A DNA stretch of 64,000 nt from Carya illinoinensis (GCF_018687715.1 NC_056761.1:11263001-11327000); one strand, 5' to 3'; shown: positions 1 to 11,769, counted from the stretch's first letter. A program made the numbers and translations. The notes: generated by a model from the sequence alone, not told the origin.

Positions 1-1891
1 AAATACCTTTGTCCCTGTGGAAATGACCTTGGGATTTCTCTATTATTACAATTGATCAACTTCTACACTTGGGAGTAATAATTTGGAGTCCATCAAGGCA
101 CGTAGCAAATAGATATTAGTAATGGTTGATAATAGGTTTCTAACGAGTTTCTCGACTGGTGACATACATCGAGGTACTAATCACATTTCCCATTTGTTGT
201 GTGTAGACGATATCCTTATTTTTTGTGAGGTAGAATTATGCCAGATTTAGGCTTTAAGGGCATTTCTAGTTTGCTTTAAGGCTGTCTCTAGGATAAAAGT
301 GAATTTATCCAAGTCAGAGTTGGTTCCAATTGGCAACGTTCGTAACATCCAGTTGCTGGTTAACACTCTTAGTTTAAGGTCTTTTCTTTCCCTGTGAATT
401 ACCTTAGCCTTCCTCTGGGAGTCGTTTCCAAGGCTAAAACTATTTGGGATACAATAATTGAGAAATTGAAAGAAGATTGGCAGATTGGAAGAGGTTGCAT
501 TTGTCCAAATGTGGTAGAATTAAACTAATCAAAAGCAATCTTTCCAACCTACCTGCCTATTTTTTTTATCCTTGTTCCCAATCCCTATGAGTGTGGCATC
601 ACATATTGAGAACCTGCATCATAATTTTCTCTAGAGCCAACTTGGGGATGAATTAAATTCTATTTGGTCAAGTGGGACAAGATATGTTCCCCAATCTCTT
701 TTGGTGGCTTGGGAATAAAAAATCTAAGGATGTTCAACTAGGCTTTACTTGGAAAATGGCTTTGGTATTATAATATGGAACATTAAGTTTTATGAAAGTC
801 GGTGATTGATTACAAATATGAAGCTTTGTTTGGGAGGGGGGGGGGGGGGGGGGGGGGTACTAAGGAGGTAAGTGGGGCTTGTGGAGTTGGTCTATGTTAG
901 CACATTAGATGAGGATGGGAAATCTTTGTCCAGCATACTAAAATTCTGATAGGAGAAGGCTCAAGAATTAAATTCTAGCACAATATATGGTGTGGAGAAT
1001 GAGCTCTTAGGGACTCATTCCCCACAGTATTCATACTTGCATGTGAGAACGAAGCTTCAATAATGAACCCTATAGAGAGGGATGGTGATTTACTACAATG
1101 GAATATGAGCTTTACTAGGGCAACCCAAGATTAGGAAGTCAACAATTTTGTAGAATTCTTCCAACTCTTATACTCTATGAGACCGAGCAATCAAGAAGTT
1201 GATACTTTGTGGTAGTTACCTGCTAGAAAAGGTATTTTTTTCAATTTGATCTTTCTATAAGGCCCTCACACAATAGCATAGTAATCTCTTTCCATGAAGA
1301 ATAATATGGAGAAATAAGGCCCCTCCTAGGGTAGCATTTTTTGCATGGACTGGGTCTCTGAGAAAGATTTTGATGATGGATAACTTACAGAAGCGCAAGA
1401 GGATAGTGGTGGAATGGTGTTGTATGTGTAGGCAAAGTGGTGAGGCAGTGGACCATCTTCTACTACACTGTGAGATCGCTAGAGCATTATGGGCCAATGT
1501 CTTCCAACCGGTATAACTAAACTGGTTTATGTCTACTACAATAATCGAAATTTTGGCTTGTTGGCCGAATCTCGATGGTATTTCACAAATTGCAGTTCTG
1601 TGGAAGATGATCCCTATCTGTATTTTTTGATGTATTTGGTAAAAACGAAACAACTGGACGTTCAAAAATAAGAAGCGCTCCTTGGAGGAGATTAGATTAT
1701 TGTTTATTAGAACTCTCTTTCTATGGGCCAAAGCTGTAGACTTCAATGGCCTTGATTTTCATGCTTTTCTTTTTTTCTATTTATTCACCCTAAATAGGTG
1801 TAATCTCTTGTATACTACTGGTGTATTCGGGCTTTGCCTATTTGTATTAATATAACATAATCATTTACCTATCAAACAAAAAAAAAAAAAT
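1..1891 (+). pseudogene. L1-type LINE retrotransposon remnant (3' part of ORF2, 3' tail, poly(A))
   Basis: This is the decayed 3' part of a non-LTR retrotransposon; the 5' part lies outside the window. Broken plus-strand frames give a reverse-transcriptase catalytic block around 181-235, where the usual [FY]ADD box reads VDD. A degenerate zinc-binding RT-associated segment (zf-RVT) follows around 1310-1510, with the typical 'PPRVAFFAW' and Cys-x2-Cys...His-x4-Cys pattern. Many stops and frame changes separate these blocks, so no protein is encoded. The 3' tail near 1795-1875 matches the style of another LINE tail at about 53.1 kb, and a poly(A) run ends the element at about 1890. The longer open frames here, including one at 1255-1746 on the minus strand, are shadows. 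The target duplication cannot be checked because the 5' end is missing. Confidence 0.8.
836..857 (+). repeat. Poly(G) run, 22 bases
   Basis: An uninterrupted run of 22 G lies inside the LINE remnant. G-runs of this length are rare in AT-rich plant DNA and could form G-quadruplex structures. They are also a common place for assembly errors in run length. Confidence 0.9.
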
Positions 1892-2795
1892 TGAGAAGTT
1901 TGGGATGTGTGGGCAATTAAAACCCAGAATGCAATTAATAGTATTATCTATATATATATATATATCATTAACGATTCATAGCTAAGAAATGCACTCGTGT
2001 CAGTGTGCATATAAAGAGGAAAAATGTCATTTATATCTTTTCATTTTCCCATATGCATAACTTGATTCCAACCTGCTTTCTAATGTAAGGATCATCTTTT
2101 CTGCCAGTAAATTATTTCTCTAGAAAAAGATCTGAGTAAAAGAAAAAGGGTGGCAAAATCGATTTCACTAATACAAAACAGCAAAGAAAGATATTGAAGT
2201 TCAACTAAGTGGAATCAGATATAATTTCAAAGGTCATGTATTAGAAGTCATGTGCATCAGTATGCACACAAACAAATCAAACTATAAGTTCTCTGGTTGT
2301 CAAGAGCTTACAGGACACCGCTACTTCCCATCCTAATGTAGTAGATAACCTTACAATAATGTCAAAAGTAAATTTTTCCTTTCAACCACCATACTCAATG
2401 GCATTCTGACCAGAAAATTTTATTGGGTACATCTTCAACTTAATTGCTCACTAAAGCTACAAAATGGATACATGGCATTTGATTTCTTATATAACATGAT
2501 TCCCATCCTTCACAGAACAATCCTAATTCTCAAGAATTTCATAGTTTCAATACTATAGGCATAGCCCCTGTCCCACGCACTAAATATTAAAGAGATTAGT
2601 GACGAGTTGCAGAACACACTTGCACACATGCGACGCATCCACCACAGAATGATGATAGAAGCTCAAAATGTAGTCATGTTTAAAATTTAATCGTTAACCA
2701 TGTTATTAAGTGGTAGTGACGCAGAGTTAATATTGACAATGTTGATACAAAGGTATGTACTGTTCACATGGTATGATTTCTATGCTAAAGCAAAT
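1892..2795. other. Intergenic stretch, no gene seen
   Basis: About 0.9 kb between the LINE poly(A) and the PPR fragment. It contains a short (TA)n run near 1952-1966. I recognise no coding, RNA or repeat signature. Confidence 0.5.
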
Positions 2796-3217
2796 TTACT
2801 GGTAGAATCGCCAAACCGAAAGCACTAGAAAACTGGAAATTTCATGCAACAACAAACCAAATTGAATATATTCATATGCTTCTTTCACCTTGCCTGACCT
2901 ACCCAACAAATCAACCACGCAGCCATAGTGTTCTATCCTAGGCACAAGGCCATATTCCTTTTTCATCAACTCAAAATAATTAAACCCCTCGTCCACCATT
3001 GCGCAATGACTACAAGCATATAGGACCCCAACAAAAGTTACTGCTGTGGGCAAAAACCCCTTTCTTTCTAAATCCCTGAAAAGCTCAAGTGCTTCCTTAC
3101 CAAACCCATTAACAGCCAACCCAACTATCAAAGAAGTCCAAGAAACCACATTCCTTTCCTTCATCTCATCAAATATTTTTTGCACATCTCTAATACTCCC
3201 ACACTTTGCAGCAGTAG
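2796..3217 (-). pseudogene. Pentatricopeptide repeat (PPR, PLS-type) gene fragment
   Basis: The minus-strand translation is a classic plant PPR segment: an upstream 'AKCGSI' repeat end, then 'VQKIFDEMKERNVVSWTSLIVGLA', a repeat containing 'FLPTAVTFVGVLYACSH', and 'VPRIEHYGCVVDLLGRSGKVKEA'. These are P, L and S motifs of the PLS subfamily, whose full proteins (usually 400-900 residues, with E/DYW ends) edit organelle RNA. Only about 130 residues remain. There is no N-terminal targeting peptide and no E or DYW domain. Similarity stops at both ends: on the upstream side at about 3217, and on the downstream side in unrelated residues before the stop at 2796. It is therefore a truncated gene relic. 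The amino-acid pattern is well preserved, which suggests a fairly recent break. Confidence 0.85.
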
Positions 3218-3850
3218 CCGTTGGTGTTAGTTGTTATTAGAGGAAGAAAGAAACAGTGTCATGTGGTGTTGAGAAAGGAAGTTAGTAGAATGTTGTCGTT
3301 TTACCTTAGCTTAATTGTCATGTAATACATGGAACGCTACCATTTTGCAATGTATTGTGTTTAGTCGTTGTAATCGATAACAGAATCTATAAATAAAAGG
3401 TTGGAGGGAAAATCCAACAACGAATTCATTTTCTACTGAATCTTCTTCTCCCTCTTAATTCTTCTCTCTCTATCTTCTAACTTTCTGGAGATTGACTATC
3501 TTGAAGCAAGTCAAGTTTGGGTCCATTACAATTTCTTGAGAAGGTGTGGCACAGGATTTTCTGCGCAAGTTGGTATCGGCTTGGAGAAGTTGTTGCATGG
3601 GTTGTGAGGTAAGGTTGGTTCTATCGAATGCAAGCGGACCAATGCAACATGCCTTGAGGGCATCAGATTATGTTTGCAAGAAAAATGGGTGCTTTTCAAC
3701 TTTCTAGTCCTCTTAGTTATAGACTTCGGTTAGCCATTTTACAAACTTGAAGATAGTTCTTGAGAAACCAAAATTTGAAAATTTAGGGTTTACACAGGAT
3801 AACGAGATTCAAACGAGATGGTATATATGAGAGCAGCTACTCCGGCTCTT
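3218..3850 (+). other. Non-coding stretch, possible LTR-like relic
   Basis: The PPR similarity stops abruptly at a sequence starting 'tgttag'. About 170 bases further on is a TATA-like 'ctataaata' (3387-3395), followed by a CT-rich leader. This resembles the promoter half of a solo or truncated LTR. A 'tggtatcggcttgg' near 3572 weakly resembles a tRNA-Met primer-binding site. I found no second LTR and no retroviral-type coding sequence, so the call is tentative. Confidence 0.25.
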
Positions 3851-4011
3851 ACATCGATGGAATTCGTGGGTAAAAACTATGGCCTTCGATATCGAGCTGG
3901 AGCAAACTTCAACAAGCCCAATGGGCTCAACAGATCCAATCGAAGCCCAAGAAGCCCTTGGTTATGGAAAAAGTCCCAAGTCAGATAAACCCAACCCAAA
4001 CAAAGACAAGG

Positions 4012-4348
4012 CTACTTTGGTTTTTGGAATGCACTGAGATCAACTCAGTTCAGTCTAATTTTAAGCTGAGTCTAACATCCAAACACACAACTCTCAAATT
4101 ACTAAATTCATCTCAATTTAAAACCTTCTTATACGTGGGACCTGTAATATTTTACAACTTAATACCTCTTTATATGTGAGACCCACAATATTTTTTAATT
4201 TTCCATAAATAGTACTAAATTCATCTCAACATCCAAACTCACCTAAACTCATCTTAGATGGGCTCCACAGAACTCACTCAATCATCTCAACTCAATACTG
4301 TTCATAAAATAACTGAGCTTAGCTCAACATCCAAATGCATTCTAAGAA
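4012..4348. repeat. MITE-like element, family A
   Basis: An AT-rich non-coding block begins near 'ggaatgcactgag' and ends near 'ccaaatgcattctaag'. Its ends are roughly inverted copies of each other, and it is rich in 'tcaactca' and 'catctcaac' words. Related sequence (the 'ttggatgttgagttgaa' type) occurs at about 14.32-14.50 kb and 26.09-26.31 kb. No protein is encoded. I assign it by its short inverted ends and repetition within the window; the exact limits are uncertain. Confidence 0.5.
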
Positions 4349-4454
4349 GACAGAAGAAGAATAGAGACATATCGACAAGACTGAGCATAAGGAGTTGATT
4401 TGGGAAGATAGAAAAGGTAACGTTTAAACAAGTCGAATTCGATTGAGGAGATGA

Positions 4455-4672
4455 TTAACCTGGTTTGGTTATACAAATCAAGTAATCTCATCTCATCTCA
4501 TTTCATTTTATATAATTATTACAACTTTCAAACTCTCAGTGTCTTACATAAAATATAATAAATAATATAACTTTTTCAAATTCCAAAACAAAATTTTATT
4601 TTGACAAAATTTTATTCAAGTTTTAACTTTTATCTCATCTTATCTCATCTGTGTAACCAAATAAGGCATGCC
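4455..4672. repeat. MITE-like element, family B
   Basis: The block opens with 'tggtttggttatacaaat' plus 'ctcatctcatctcatttc', and closes with 'tctcatcttatctcatctg' plus 'gtaaccaaataag', so the ends are imperfect inverted repeats. The interior 'tttatataattattacaac' recurs in related blocks at about 8.70-8.89, 14.14-14.32 and 46.72-47.06 kb. It has no coding capacity. Confidence 0.5.
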
Positions 4673-6160
4673 TTAGTTGTTTAAATTTTATTTGAAAATG
4701 AGTCAAACCCGTTCTTTTCTTCTAGTAACATTTTCATGTTCACAAACAACTCTTTATTATTCAAGCTTGCACGCACATGCTCTACTTCCTTTTGATAACA
4801 TAGTTTATTTATTTGAATAATGCTACTCACCGTCCAATATTTAGGCTTTTACCACTATATTTCTACCATCTCATGAGATAGTATTAAATGATTGAGAAGT
4901 ATTAGTTGTTATGCTTAATTTCTTGACCAATTATTTGATGCCACATAGAACATGTTAAAAGGATAATATATAAATAGAATTTTTCTATTTATATTAAATC
5001 TAATATCTTTATTTATAAATTTTGACAAATAATCTTTTAATTTTTGTGAATATATTTATATAGTTTATATAAGCATATAATAATGATATATTTATATTAA
5101 TAATGATTGAAGCAACATAGAAAATATTAGGAATTTAGTCATCTCTATAACTATATAATAACGTCGTGTTTCACATGCTTTTGGGCTTGACTCTCAGCAA
5201 TTTGGGTCTTCGATTTTAGGCCTGCAGATACAAAGAAAACACCGAGAGATGGGGGCCGTGGTGGTGGTCGGGGAACCTCCGATGCCAAAGTCAGTATCAT
5301 CTTAAAGTTTAGTGCAAGTATGTAGAAAGTTCCATATACCTAGGGATCGCCTTTTATACCCAATCTCTGGGGTTTGATACCCATGCCCAATGTTAGGGGG
5401 ATGTATCCCCTCAGCAGTTCCTTCAGTTAGACTCCTTTAATTCGGCATAACCTCTGGGACGATTCATTTAATGCAGCGTGACTCTCTGGAGTTGTGCATT
5501 TAATGTGATGTGGCTCTCAACCCTATTCTGCTAAGGGATGCACGCCGTCAAGCTCTTCCTTTCCCATCCGTCAGAGTACCAAGGCCTCCCCATGATATGA
5601 GTCCACCTGTCTACTCAAGGTTACATGGGTTAAACTTTGTCAAGGTAGTGTGTCCCTCCCTCCTTTGCGGTATGGTGGATTTCCCACACATTTAAAGTCA
5701 TAGGCTGACTTTTGTTCCACCTTGAGACCTTTTGATTGGGTCGATGGGTTGTTCATTATAATATATATATATATATCTTCTATATATAAAAAGTGTCTAT
5801 GAAACGGAAAATTTTTGTTTTAACAGAAAATCTTGTTTTTCCGTTAATTTCTTTATTTCCTGTAAGTCCCCGTTTAGTTTCCGTTTGTATTCTATTATAG
5901 TCCGCTTTCCGCAAATCAAACCAGCTTCGTTTGAAGTCCCTACTGCCAATAACCGTCACAAGCCCTTCTGTTCTAATTAAAATCATTTTGATGAAAATGA
6001 AGCGAAAATAAACCCCTTCTATTCTGATTTGGGCATTAGCCAGAGTTAGAAGAAAGAGAAAAATCAACTGGGAAAAGGAAAAAAGATGGTGAGAAACTTT
6101 GCAAGTGGAGTCCAGTGAAAGAACTTAGGCTAAACCCCACTTAGGACCCACAGATCTAAT
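4673..6160. other. Non-coding stretch with unidentified dispersed sequence
   Basis: There is no supported gene. From about 5160 to 5760 the base composition is less AT-rich and the text looks like repeat-derived leader or LTR sequence, but I see neither paired ends nor a protein. A (TA)n run lies at about 5759-5776. The open frame on the minus strand at 5780-6067 has no recognisable motif. Confidence 0.3.
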
Positions 6161-6171
6161 TTATAAGACAA

Positions 6172-6213
6172 AAAAAAAAAAAAAAAAAGATGCGCACACA
6201 CACACACACACAC
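6172..6213. repeat. Simple repeats: poly(A) then (CA)n
   Basis: A run of A's is followed directly by a (CA)n microsatellite starting near 6193. Such tracts are typical length-variable markers. Confidence 0.85.
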
Positions 6214-6560
6214 AACTTTCAGAACATGTATGAATGATTTTTTTTTTTTTTAAAGATCATGAAGAAATATCAACGCTGCAAAAAACCACGACATGCAAGG
6301 GAAAAAAAATCTAAACCCATTTATTAAACTGCTCTTAGTGGGAAACTGCATGTAACTTTGCACTAAACAAAGATTGACTCAAACAAATTAACATATAAAA
6401 AAGGGAAAAAAAGAAACTAAGTCAGAGCTAGGCTTCTCTAGCCATGGACTGTGGAAAGAGGGGGAGAACTACCGAAACCACTATTTCTAAAGCACAGTGG
6501 AGGAGATCGAGAAGAGAAGTAGTAGATCTAGCTGGAAATCACAGAGGTTGAGGTCGAGAT

Positions 6561-6866
6561 GATGGAAACAAAGGGAGAGAGAGGCGTTGGGGCTGGGTCT
6601 CACAGCTTCTGTGGTTTGGGTTTCAGCAAGACGAAGAGAAATCTAGGGTGCAAGGTTAAGGGAGAGAGAAGAGAATGGGTCTGAGTTGAGTGGGAGACGA
6701 AGGGAATGAGTGATGGAAACAGAGGGAGAGAGAGGCGTTGGGGCTGGGTCTCACAGCTTCTGTAGTTTGGGTTTCAGCAGGACGAAGAGAAATCTAGGGT
6801 CGCGAGATATAGGGAGAGAAAAGAGAAGGGGTCTGAGTTGAGAGGGAGACGAAGCTGGGAATGAGA
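6561..6866 (+). repeat. Direct tandem duplication, 151-bp unit, two copies
   Basis: The word 'gatggaaacaaagggagag' at 6561 returns with one change at 6712, and the match continues through 'gcgttggggctgggtctcac' and 'gacgaagagaaatctaggg' to about 6866. Unit length is 151 bases. Divergence is a few percent, with small differences near 'aagggaatgag' and 'aagctgggaatgag'. The unit is purine-rich and has no sustained reading frame. Confidence 0.85.
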
Positions 6867-8224
6867 GATTGTGTGGTCTAAAATTCTCTGGGGAAAATAT
6901 CACTGATACAACATCATATCACAGAATGTAAAGACTAAAATACCTGCACATAAACAGACACAAAACTAAAAACAGAAGGATATAGAAGACAAAACACACA
7001 AAACTCCCATGGTCAGACGAACGAAAAACACAAGAAATTTTTTTTATTCTCAAATATCAAGTAGACCAATAGAAGAATGCCAAGTGTCAAACTCAACGGT
7101 CACCCATACTGCTGTAATGCATCGATAAATATTAGAGAAATCCCCACCCTTCTTTTCATCAAGGCTTGTAAGGTGTTAATAAAGTTAGTTTCCTTAGCTG
7201 GTAAGCATTATTTCTGATTGTTATTGCAAGGGTGCCCTTGTTCCCTTTTTCACTCCAGACTTCTGAGGGCTATAAAGGCAAACGACGCTGTTTAAAAGAG
7301 AAAGTGAGGGTTGAAATGCAACAAGTGGGCTAGGCTTCACACACAGAACAGACCGGCTTAAAACAGAAAATAAAGCACAGTAAACAAGCCCAATTTGAAA
7401 AAGAATGGTCCAATAAAATAAAAAGGCACAATAAAATAGATAAAAGATAAATAAAAAAACTAAAATTAAATATTAATAAAATAGAACCATAAAATCCAAT
7501 AGTAAAATAATTTAAACTATAGAGCAATTTAAATAATAAACAATAATTAATATAAAAAAATATGGAGAAATCAATAAAGAAATGAGAAGAAGCTTTTGGA
7601 ATGTGTTTTTGAAGAGAGAGAGAGAGAGGGGGGGTGAGGAGGGCTGATTTCAAGCCTAGATGAATTAGGTATTTTTTTTTTCTTTTTTCTCTTTTTTTTT
7701 TGTGGTTTTAAACAAAAAAAAAAAAAAAACACATTGTTATATGTTTGTAGACCTAGCTTCTAGCACATGGTTAATTTATATTTTTTCACTTATTATATGA
7801 ATTATATATAAAATTGTATTAAGATTTAAAATATCAAAAAAATAAAATTTACATTACGTTCAAATATTTGCTAAAATTTATATTTTTTTTTCTATGTCTT
7901 AAAATATTAATTGAAATCAATCTTTTTTATGAAATATATATTACTTTTTTAAAAATAATCATTTTACTTAACTACACCATTGTGATCCTGTCCTAGTTTA
8001 TATATATATATATATATATAAAAGAATATCATATTCTCGTATTATAAAGTTATACACCAAATTAACAATGGGGTAGCCAGATCATAGCTGCGGAGAATAC
8101 AAGATTTGGGAGAAAAATACAACTCCATCAATGAGCCGACGAAACGCCAAGCTGTCAAGTCACATTTCGTACTTTTCTGGCACGTACGTCCTAATTTGCA
8201 TGCAGGGCATTTACGTAGGGTGCC
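6867..8224. other. AT-rich non-coding stretch
   Basis: No gene is supported. It includes a (GA)n plus poly(G) tract at about 7613-7635, poly(T)/poly(A) tracts at about 7670-7730 and a (TA)n run at about 8000-8020. A hydrophobic minus-strand frame at 7330-7653 is a by-product of AT-rich DNA. Confidence 0.4.
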
Positions 8225-8610
8225 ACTCTGCCGCCAGAGTGCACCGTTCTATTTGACTGTACGGTTAAATTTTTTTTTTTATTTTTTTTTTATTTTAAAT
8301 TTTTTTAATATATTTTTAAAAAATATAAAAAAAATATTAATATACTTAAAATTACTTTTTTAATTATTAAGTAAAAAAAAATTAAAAAAAAAAATTTATG
8401 ACTAGCAATCACTTTGAAAGGGTGTAATACAAGCATTTTCCTTTATGTAGGACAGTGCTACTGCCGCGCAGAGGGAGTACACCGAATCATCCACCGACAA
8501 GGTTAATGTTTTTTTATTTTTTTTAAATTTAATAAAACAATTAAAAAATAAATAAAAATTATAAATTTATTAAAAAATATTTGTTTAACTATTAAGTAAA
8601 AGAGAAAAAT
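8225..8610. repeat. Two adjacent MITE-like AT-rich copies, family C
   Basis: Two blocks (about 8225-8420 and 8455-8610) share the core 'aattattaagtaaa' followed or preceded by A/T homopolymer-rich DNA. They have a GC-richer terminal motif around 'gccgccagagtgcac' or 'gccgcgcagaggg'. Similar blocks lie at about 13.69-13.88 kb and 48.47-48.66 kb. They are non-coding; limits are approximate. Confidence 0.4.
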
Positions 8611-8699
8611 AAATAAGGAATCGACGTGACCATCATCTGTGTACACATTATTTTTCATTTATGTATAATTAAAATTTTCAAATAGAGGGGCATAATTAT

Positions 8700-8892
8700 G
8701 GGCTGATCCAAAATTAAATTATTTTATTTTATTTTATATAATTATTATAATTTTTTTAAATCTTCACATAAATTAAAATAAATAATTTAATTTTTTTACA
8801 TTTCAAAATAAAATTATATTATAAGAATATTATATTCAATTTTTAATAAAATATCTTTTCTCATCTTATTTAAGTTATCTAATCAAACGATA
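8700..8892. repeat. MITE-like element, family B copy
   Basis: It contains the family B interior 'ttttatataattattataa' and the closing 'ctcatcttatttaagttat' near 8857-8880. Its ends are more diverged than in the 4.46-kb copy. Confidence 0.4.
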
Positions 8893-9915
8893 TCAAAATG
8901 AATTGATTTAAAACAAGTATTAAAATAATGGTAAAAGAGTTATAGATGTATCATAATTCTTACTTAATTATATTTTTGTCCTGGATTATAATTGATATTT
9001 TTTTTTCCATTTTAAAATTTTCAAAAGAATTATAAACATATAATCTGTAATTTTTATTTTTATTATTATATTTTAAATGACGAATATTTTTATAAAAATA
9101 ACTTATAAAATAATATCAATTTGTGCAAATATTCTATTTTAAAATATAATTACAAAATTAATTATAAAAAAATGAAAAATAATTCATACAAATTAAATAA
9201 ATAGTATACAAAACATCTATAGCTCTTTAATCCCGGATAAACTCCAAATAGTTCTACCTTCACGTTTTCTCAATTCAAAACAGGTAAAATCTCGAAGGAG
9301 CACGGTGCACGTCCACTGAAAAAGACTTCACAATTAATGATCATCAATTGCTGGAGAAACGTTGTACACAGAGATGGCACATCTGGTGGCCGGTATTCCA
9401 AACCGAATCTAAAACCCGGCAGCACCATGATCTCTGTCGCCATACATAGACATGATCATGCACGTCTTGCCACTTGTTTTCTATTTCTCATGATTTTGTC
9501 CCCTTGGTTTGCTTTAGCTTCATAACTGAATAATGTTTCCCCGTTTGGCTACGTACAAGCTATGAAAATTATCTGACGCAGTAGTTATTCATTTACAACC
9601 TTAAATATGCGGAGTTGTTTGTGTTGTACGAGAAATTTCTATGAAAATTGACAATTTCTTATCGAAATGAATCCATTCTTATGATAAATAGTCATTTTAA
9701 TTATAAATACTTCATTACAAATATTCATTTGAAAGCGACATTCAAATCAACAACAAACTTCACCCATTTAAAATGGCCAAGTACGTACAAATCAATACAA
9801 TCTGAAGTGGTGTTAATTATTTACCAATTAAGACCCAAAGGTACTTAATTAATAACACCAATACACAAAATGGAAAATAATATATAGATTATTTCATGCA
9901 ACAAAAACATACTTT
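8893..9915. other. Downstream spacer of the decarboxylase gene
   Basis: An AT-rich spacer that should include the 3' untranslated region of the minus-strand decarboxylase. I see no clear AATAAA on the minus strand close to the stop, and no other gene. A plus-strand frame at 9337-9525 has no recognisable motif. Confidence 0.4.
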
Positions 9916-11598
9916 TCAGTAGTTTTCGCTTATAAGTATGGCATTTGCGTGCTCCTGCACCACTTTCCAAGCCGTGATAACGTGTTTTTCTTCCACTAGA
10001 GTTGCTCCAACTGCAAACCTCATCACGAACACACCGCCAACCACGGAATGAGTCATAAAAACAAGGCCGGACTTGTTAATGGACTCCAATAACTTCCGGT
10101 TAAGCTCATTTGTACTTGCTTCTTTCATGTAGTTATGATCATCATGATCATGATCATCACCCTTTCCATTTGCATGACCGTTTACGCCATTTGTATGACC
10201 ATTTGTAGTAGTACCATTTGCGTATGATGCAGCCTTACCCATTCCTGGGGACAAAACCCTAAAGCAAACCACAGCAAAGCTTCTAGGGACAACAACTTCA
10301 AACCTCTTGTCCGATGTGACAAACCCTTCAAAAAGCTTGGCCATGTTAACATGACTTCTCAGAAAGTCCCTAAGCTTAGCCACGCCATAGTTTCGAAGCA
10401 CGAACCATAATTTCAAAGATCGGAATCTTCGGCTTAGGGTAAGCTGCCAGTCTTTGTAGTCCACCACTTGCCTTGAATCGGTTGCCTTATTCTTCAAGTA
10501 CTCAGGATTTGTTGAGAGTGATTTTATCAAGGCGCTCGGGTCCTTGACCCAAAGGCAGCAGCAATCTAAAGTGGTTAGGAACCATTTATGTGCATTGAGG
10601 CTAAAAGAGTTTGCACCCTCAACACCATCAATGACATGTCGGAACTCAGGACAAATGCAGACGCTTCCAGCATAAGCAGCGTCGACATGGAGCCACAAGC
10701 CATAATCTTTCGCAACATCGCTTAACGACCCTATTGGATCAATTGCAGTTGTCGAAGTTGTCCCCACAGTGGCACACAAGAACAAAGGGATTAGGCCTGC
10801 ATCAATATCTTCGCAAATGGCTGATCGTAGGGAGTCCGGGGACAACGAAAATGACGTGCGCTTGGTGGTTTTGATGGCTCTGAAATTACTTGGGTTGATT
10901 CCGGCTATCCGTGCCGCCTTTTGAAGTGAACAATGTGTTTGGTCAGATCCATAGACCACCAACTTTCCCATATTCTGACTCCCAATGCGGCGCAACATTT
11001 GATCCCTAGCAGCGACGAGTGTGCACAAAATGGCCTCACAAGTAGTCCCTTGTAGCACACCGCCACCATTGCCCGAGAAAAGGAAAGACTTGGGCAGCTG
11101 AAGCATCTCTCCAAGCCAATCCATGACTATTGACTCTAGCTCAGTCGCAGCTGGTGACGAAATCCAGTTGAAGCCAACCACATTGAATCCAGTGGAAAGC
11201 ATCTCGCCAAGAAACCCTGCTATGCTTCCGGTGGATGGGAAGTAAGCGAAATAGCTAGGGCTTTGCCAATGAGTTACACCAGGAAGTATATGGTCCTGCA
11301 CGTCTTGGAGAATGGTTTCAATGGATTCAGGATTATATGGGGTAGATTCTGGCAAGCGTTTTCGGAGATAACCTGGTTCGACTTGGCTAAGAACAGGATA
11401 TTTCTCGATATTCAAGTAATAATCAGCTAGAAAGTCTATGATCATGTGGCCTTGACGCCTGAACTCCTCAGGGTCTAGTGGATTATTTGTGTTATGGAAA
11501 GACGAGTGTTTCATGAGTTCATGGTTGGAATTGAGGGCATCCATCTTTGGTGCGTAGAGGGAAAAAGAAGTACTGGTTTTTGGCTTCGTAGGTATCAA
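9916..11598 (-). CDS. TYDC: Aromatic L-amino acid decarboxylase, tyrosine/dopa decarboxylase type
   Basis: This is a pyridoxal-phosphate group II decarboxylase that should convert tyrosine or dopa to tyramine or dopamine, in the cytosol. The frame is uninterrupted and intronless, as is usual for this family. Seen in order: '[21 protein letters not shown]', '[12 protein letters not shown]', the '[18 protein letters not shown]' ring-stacking His, 'HVDAAYAG', and the cofactor Lys338 in 'NAHKWF'. Tyr367 in 'STNPEYLKN' is the residue that marks decarboxylases rather than Phe-type aldehyde synthases. Ser389, 22 residues later in '[13 protein letters not shown]', is the residue linked to phenolic substrates, where Gly marks tryptophan decarboxylases. 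Met19 (codon at 11542-11544) is the more family-like start; numbering from it gives Tyr349/Ser371, close to published Tyr350/Ser372 of poppy TYDC. An unusual Asn/Gly/His/Asp-rich insert lies at about residues 457-494. The enzyme family is certain; the exact substrate is inferred. Confidence 0.95.
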   Translation of the reverse strand: MIPTKPKTSTSFSLYAPKMDALNSNHELMKHSSFHNTNNPLDPEEFRRQGHMIIDFLADYYLNIEKYPVLSQVEPGYLRKRLPESTPYNPESIETILQDVQDHILPGVTHWQSPSYFAYFPSTGSIAGFLGEMLSTGFNVVGFNWISSPAATELESIVMDWLGEMLQLPKSFLFSGNGGGVLQGTTCEAILCTLVAARDQMLRRIGSQNMGKLVVYGSDQTHCSLQKAARIAGINPSNFRAIKTTKRTSFSLSPDSLRSAICEDIDAGLIPLFLCATVGTTSTTAIDPIGSLSDVAKDYGLWLHVDAAYAGSVCICPEFRHVIDGVEGANSFSLNAHKWFLTTLDCCCLWVKDPSALIKSLSTNPEYLKNKATDSRQVVDYKDWQLTLSRRFRSLKLWFVLRNYGVAKLRDFLRSHVNMAKLFEGFVTSDKRFEVVVPRSFAVVCFRVLSPGMGKAASYANGTTTNGHTNGVNGHANGKGDDHDHDDHNYMKEASTNELNRKLLESINKSGLVFMTHSVVGGVFVMRFAVGATLVEEKHVITAWKVVQEHANAILISENY

Positions 11599-11715
11599 AC
11601 AGAATAATTAAGGAGAAAGTGGCGGGAAAAAAAAACACAAACACACGCACAGAACAAGCTTAGTGGAAGTCTTTGCTTGCCAGTTACTGATAAAGTAGAC
11701 GACGGGCATCAAGAG

Positions 11716-11723
11716 TTTATATA
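11716..11723 (-). promoter_or_regulatory. TATA box of the decarboxylase gene
   Basis: The minus strand reads 'tatataaa' 118 bases upstream of the first ATG and about 172 upstream of Met19. This spacing allows a start site near 11690 and a leader of roughly 90-145 bases. It is the best TATA match in the upstream region. Confidence 0.6.
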
Positions 11724-11763
11724 AAGTTCGAATAGGAAACGGCCTGTCCATTATAAGTTCTTC

Positions 11764-11769
11764 CACGTG
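11764..11769 (-). promoter_or_regulatory. G-box (CACGTG) upstream of the decarboxylase TATA box
   Basis: A perfect palindromic CACGTG lies about 41 bases upstream of the TATA box. bZIP and bHLH factors bind this core in light, jasmonate, ABA and stress responses. Its position just upstream of a TATA box makes function plausible, but it is inferred. Confidence 0.45.

Noticed and set aside
1255..1746. 163-codon minus-strand open frame
   Set aside because: It lies antisense to the LINE zf-RVT region and has no family resemblance.
3218..3850. Complete Copia-type LTR
   Set aside because: Only one LTR-like half, no partner LTR, a weak primer site and no gag-pol; kept at low confidence.
7330..7653. 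107-codon hydrophobic minus-strand frame
   Set aside because: Built from A/T-rich low-complexity DNA ending in (GA)n; the apparent membrane segments are compositional.
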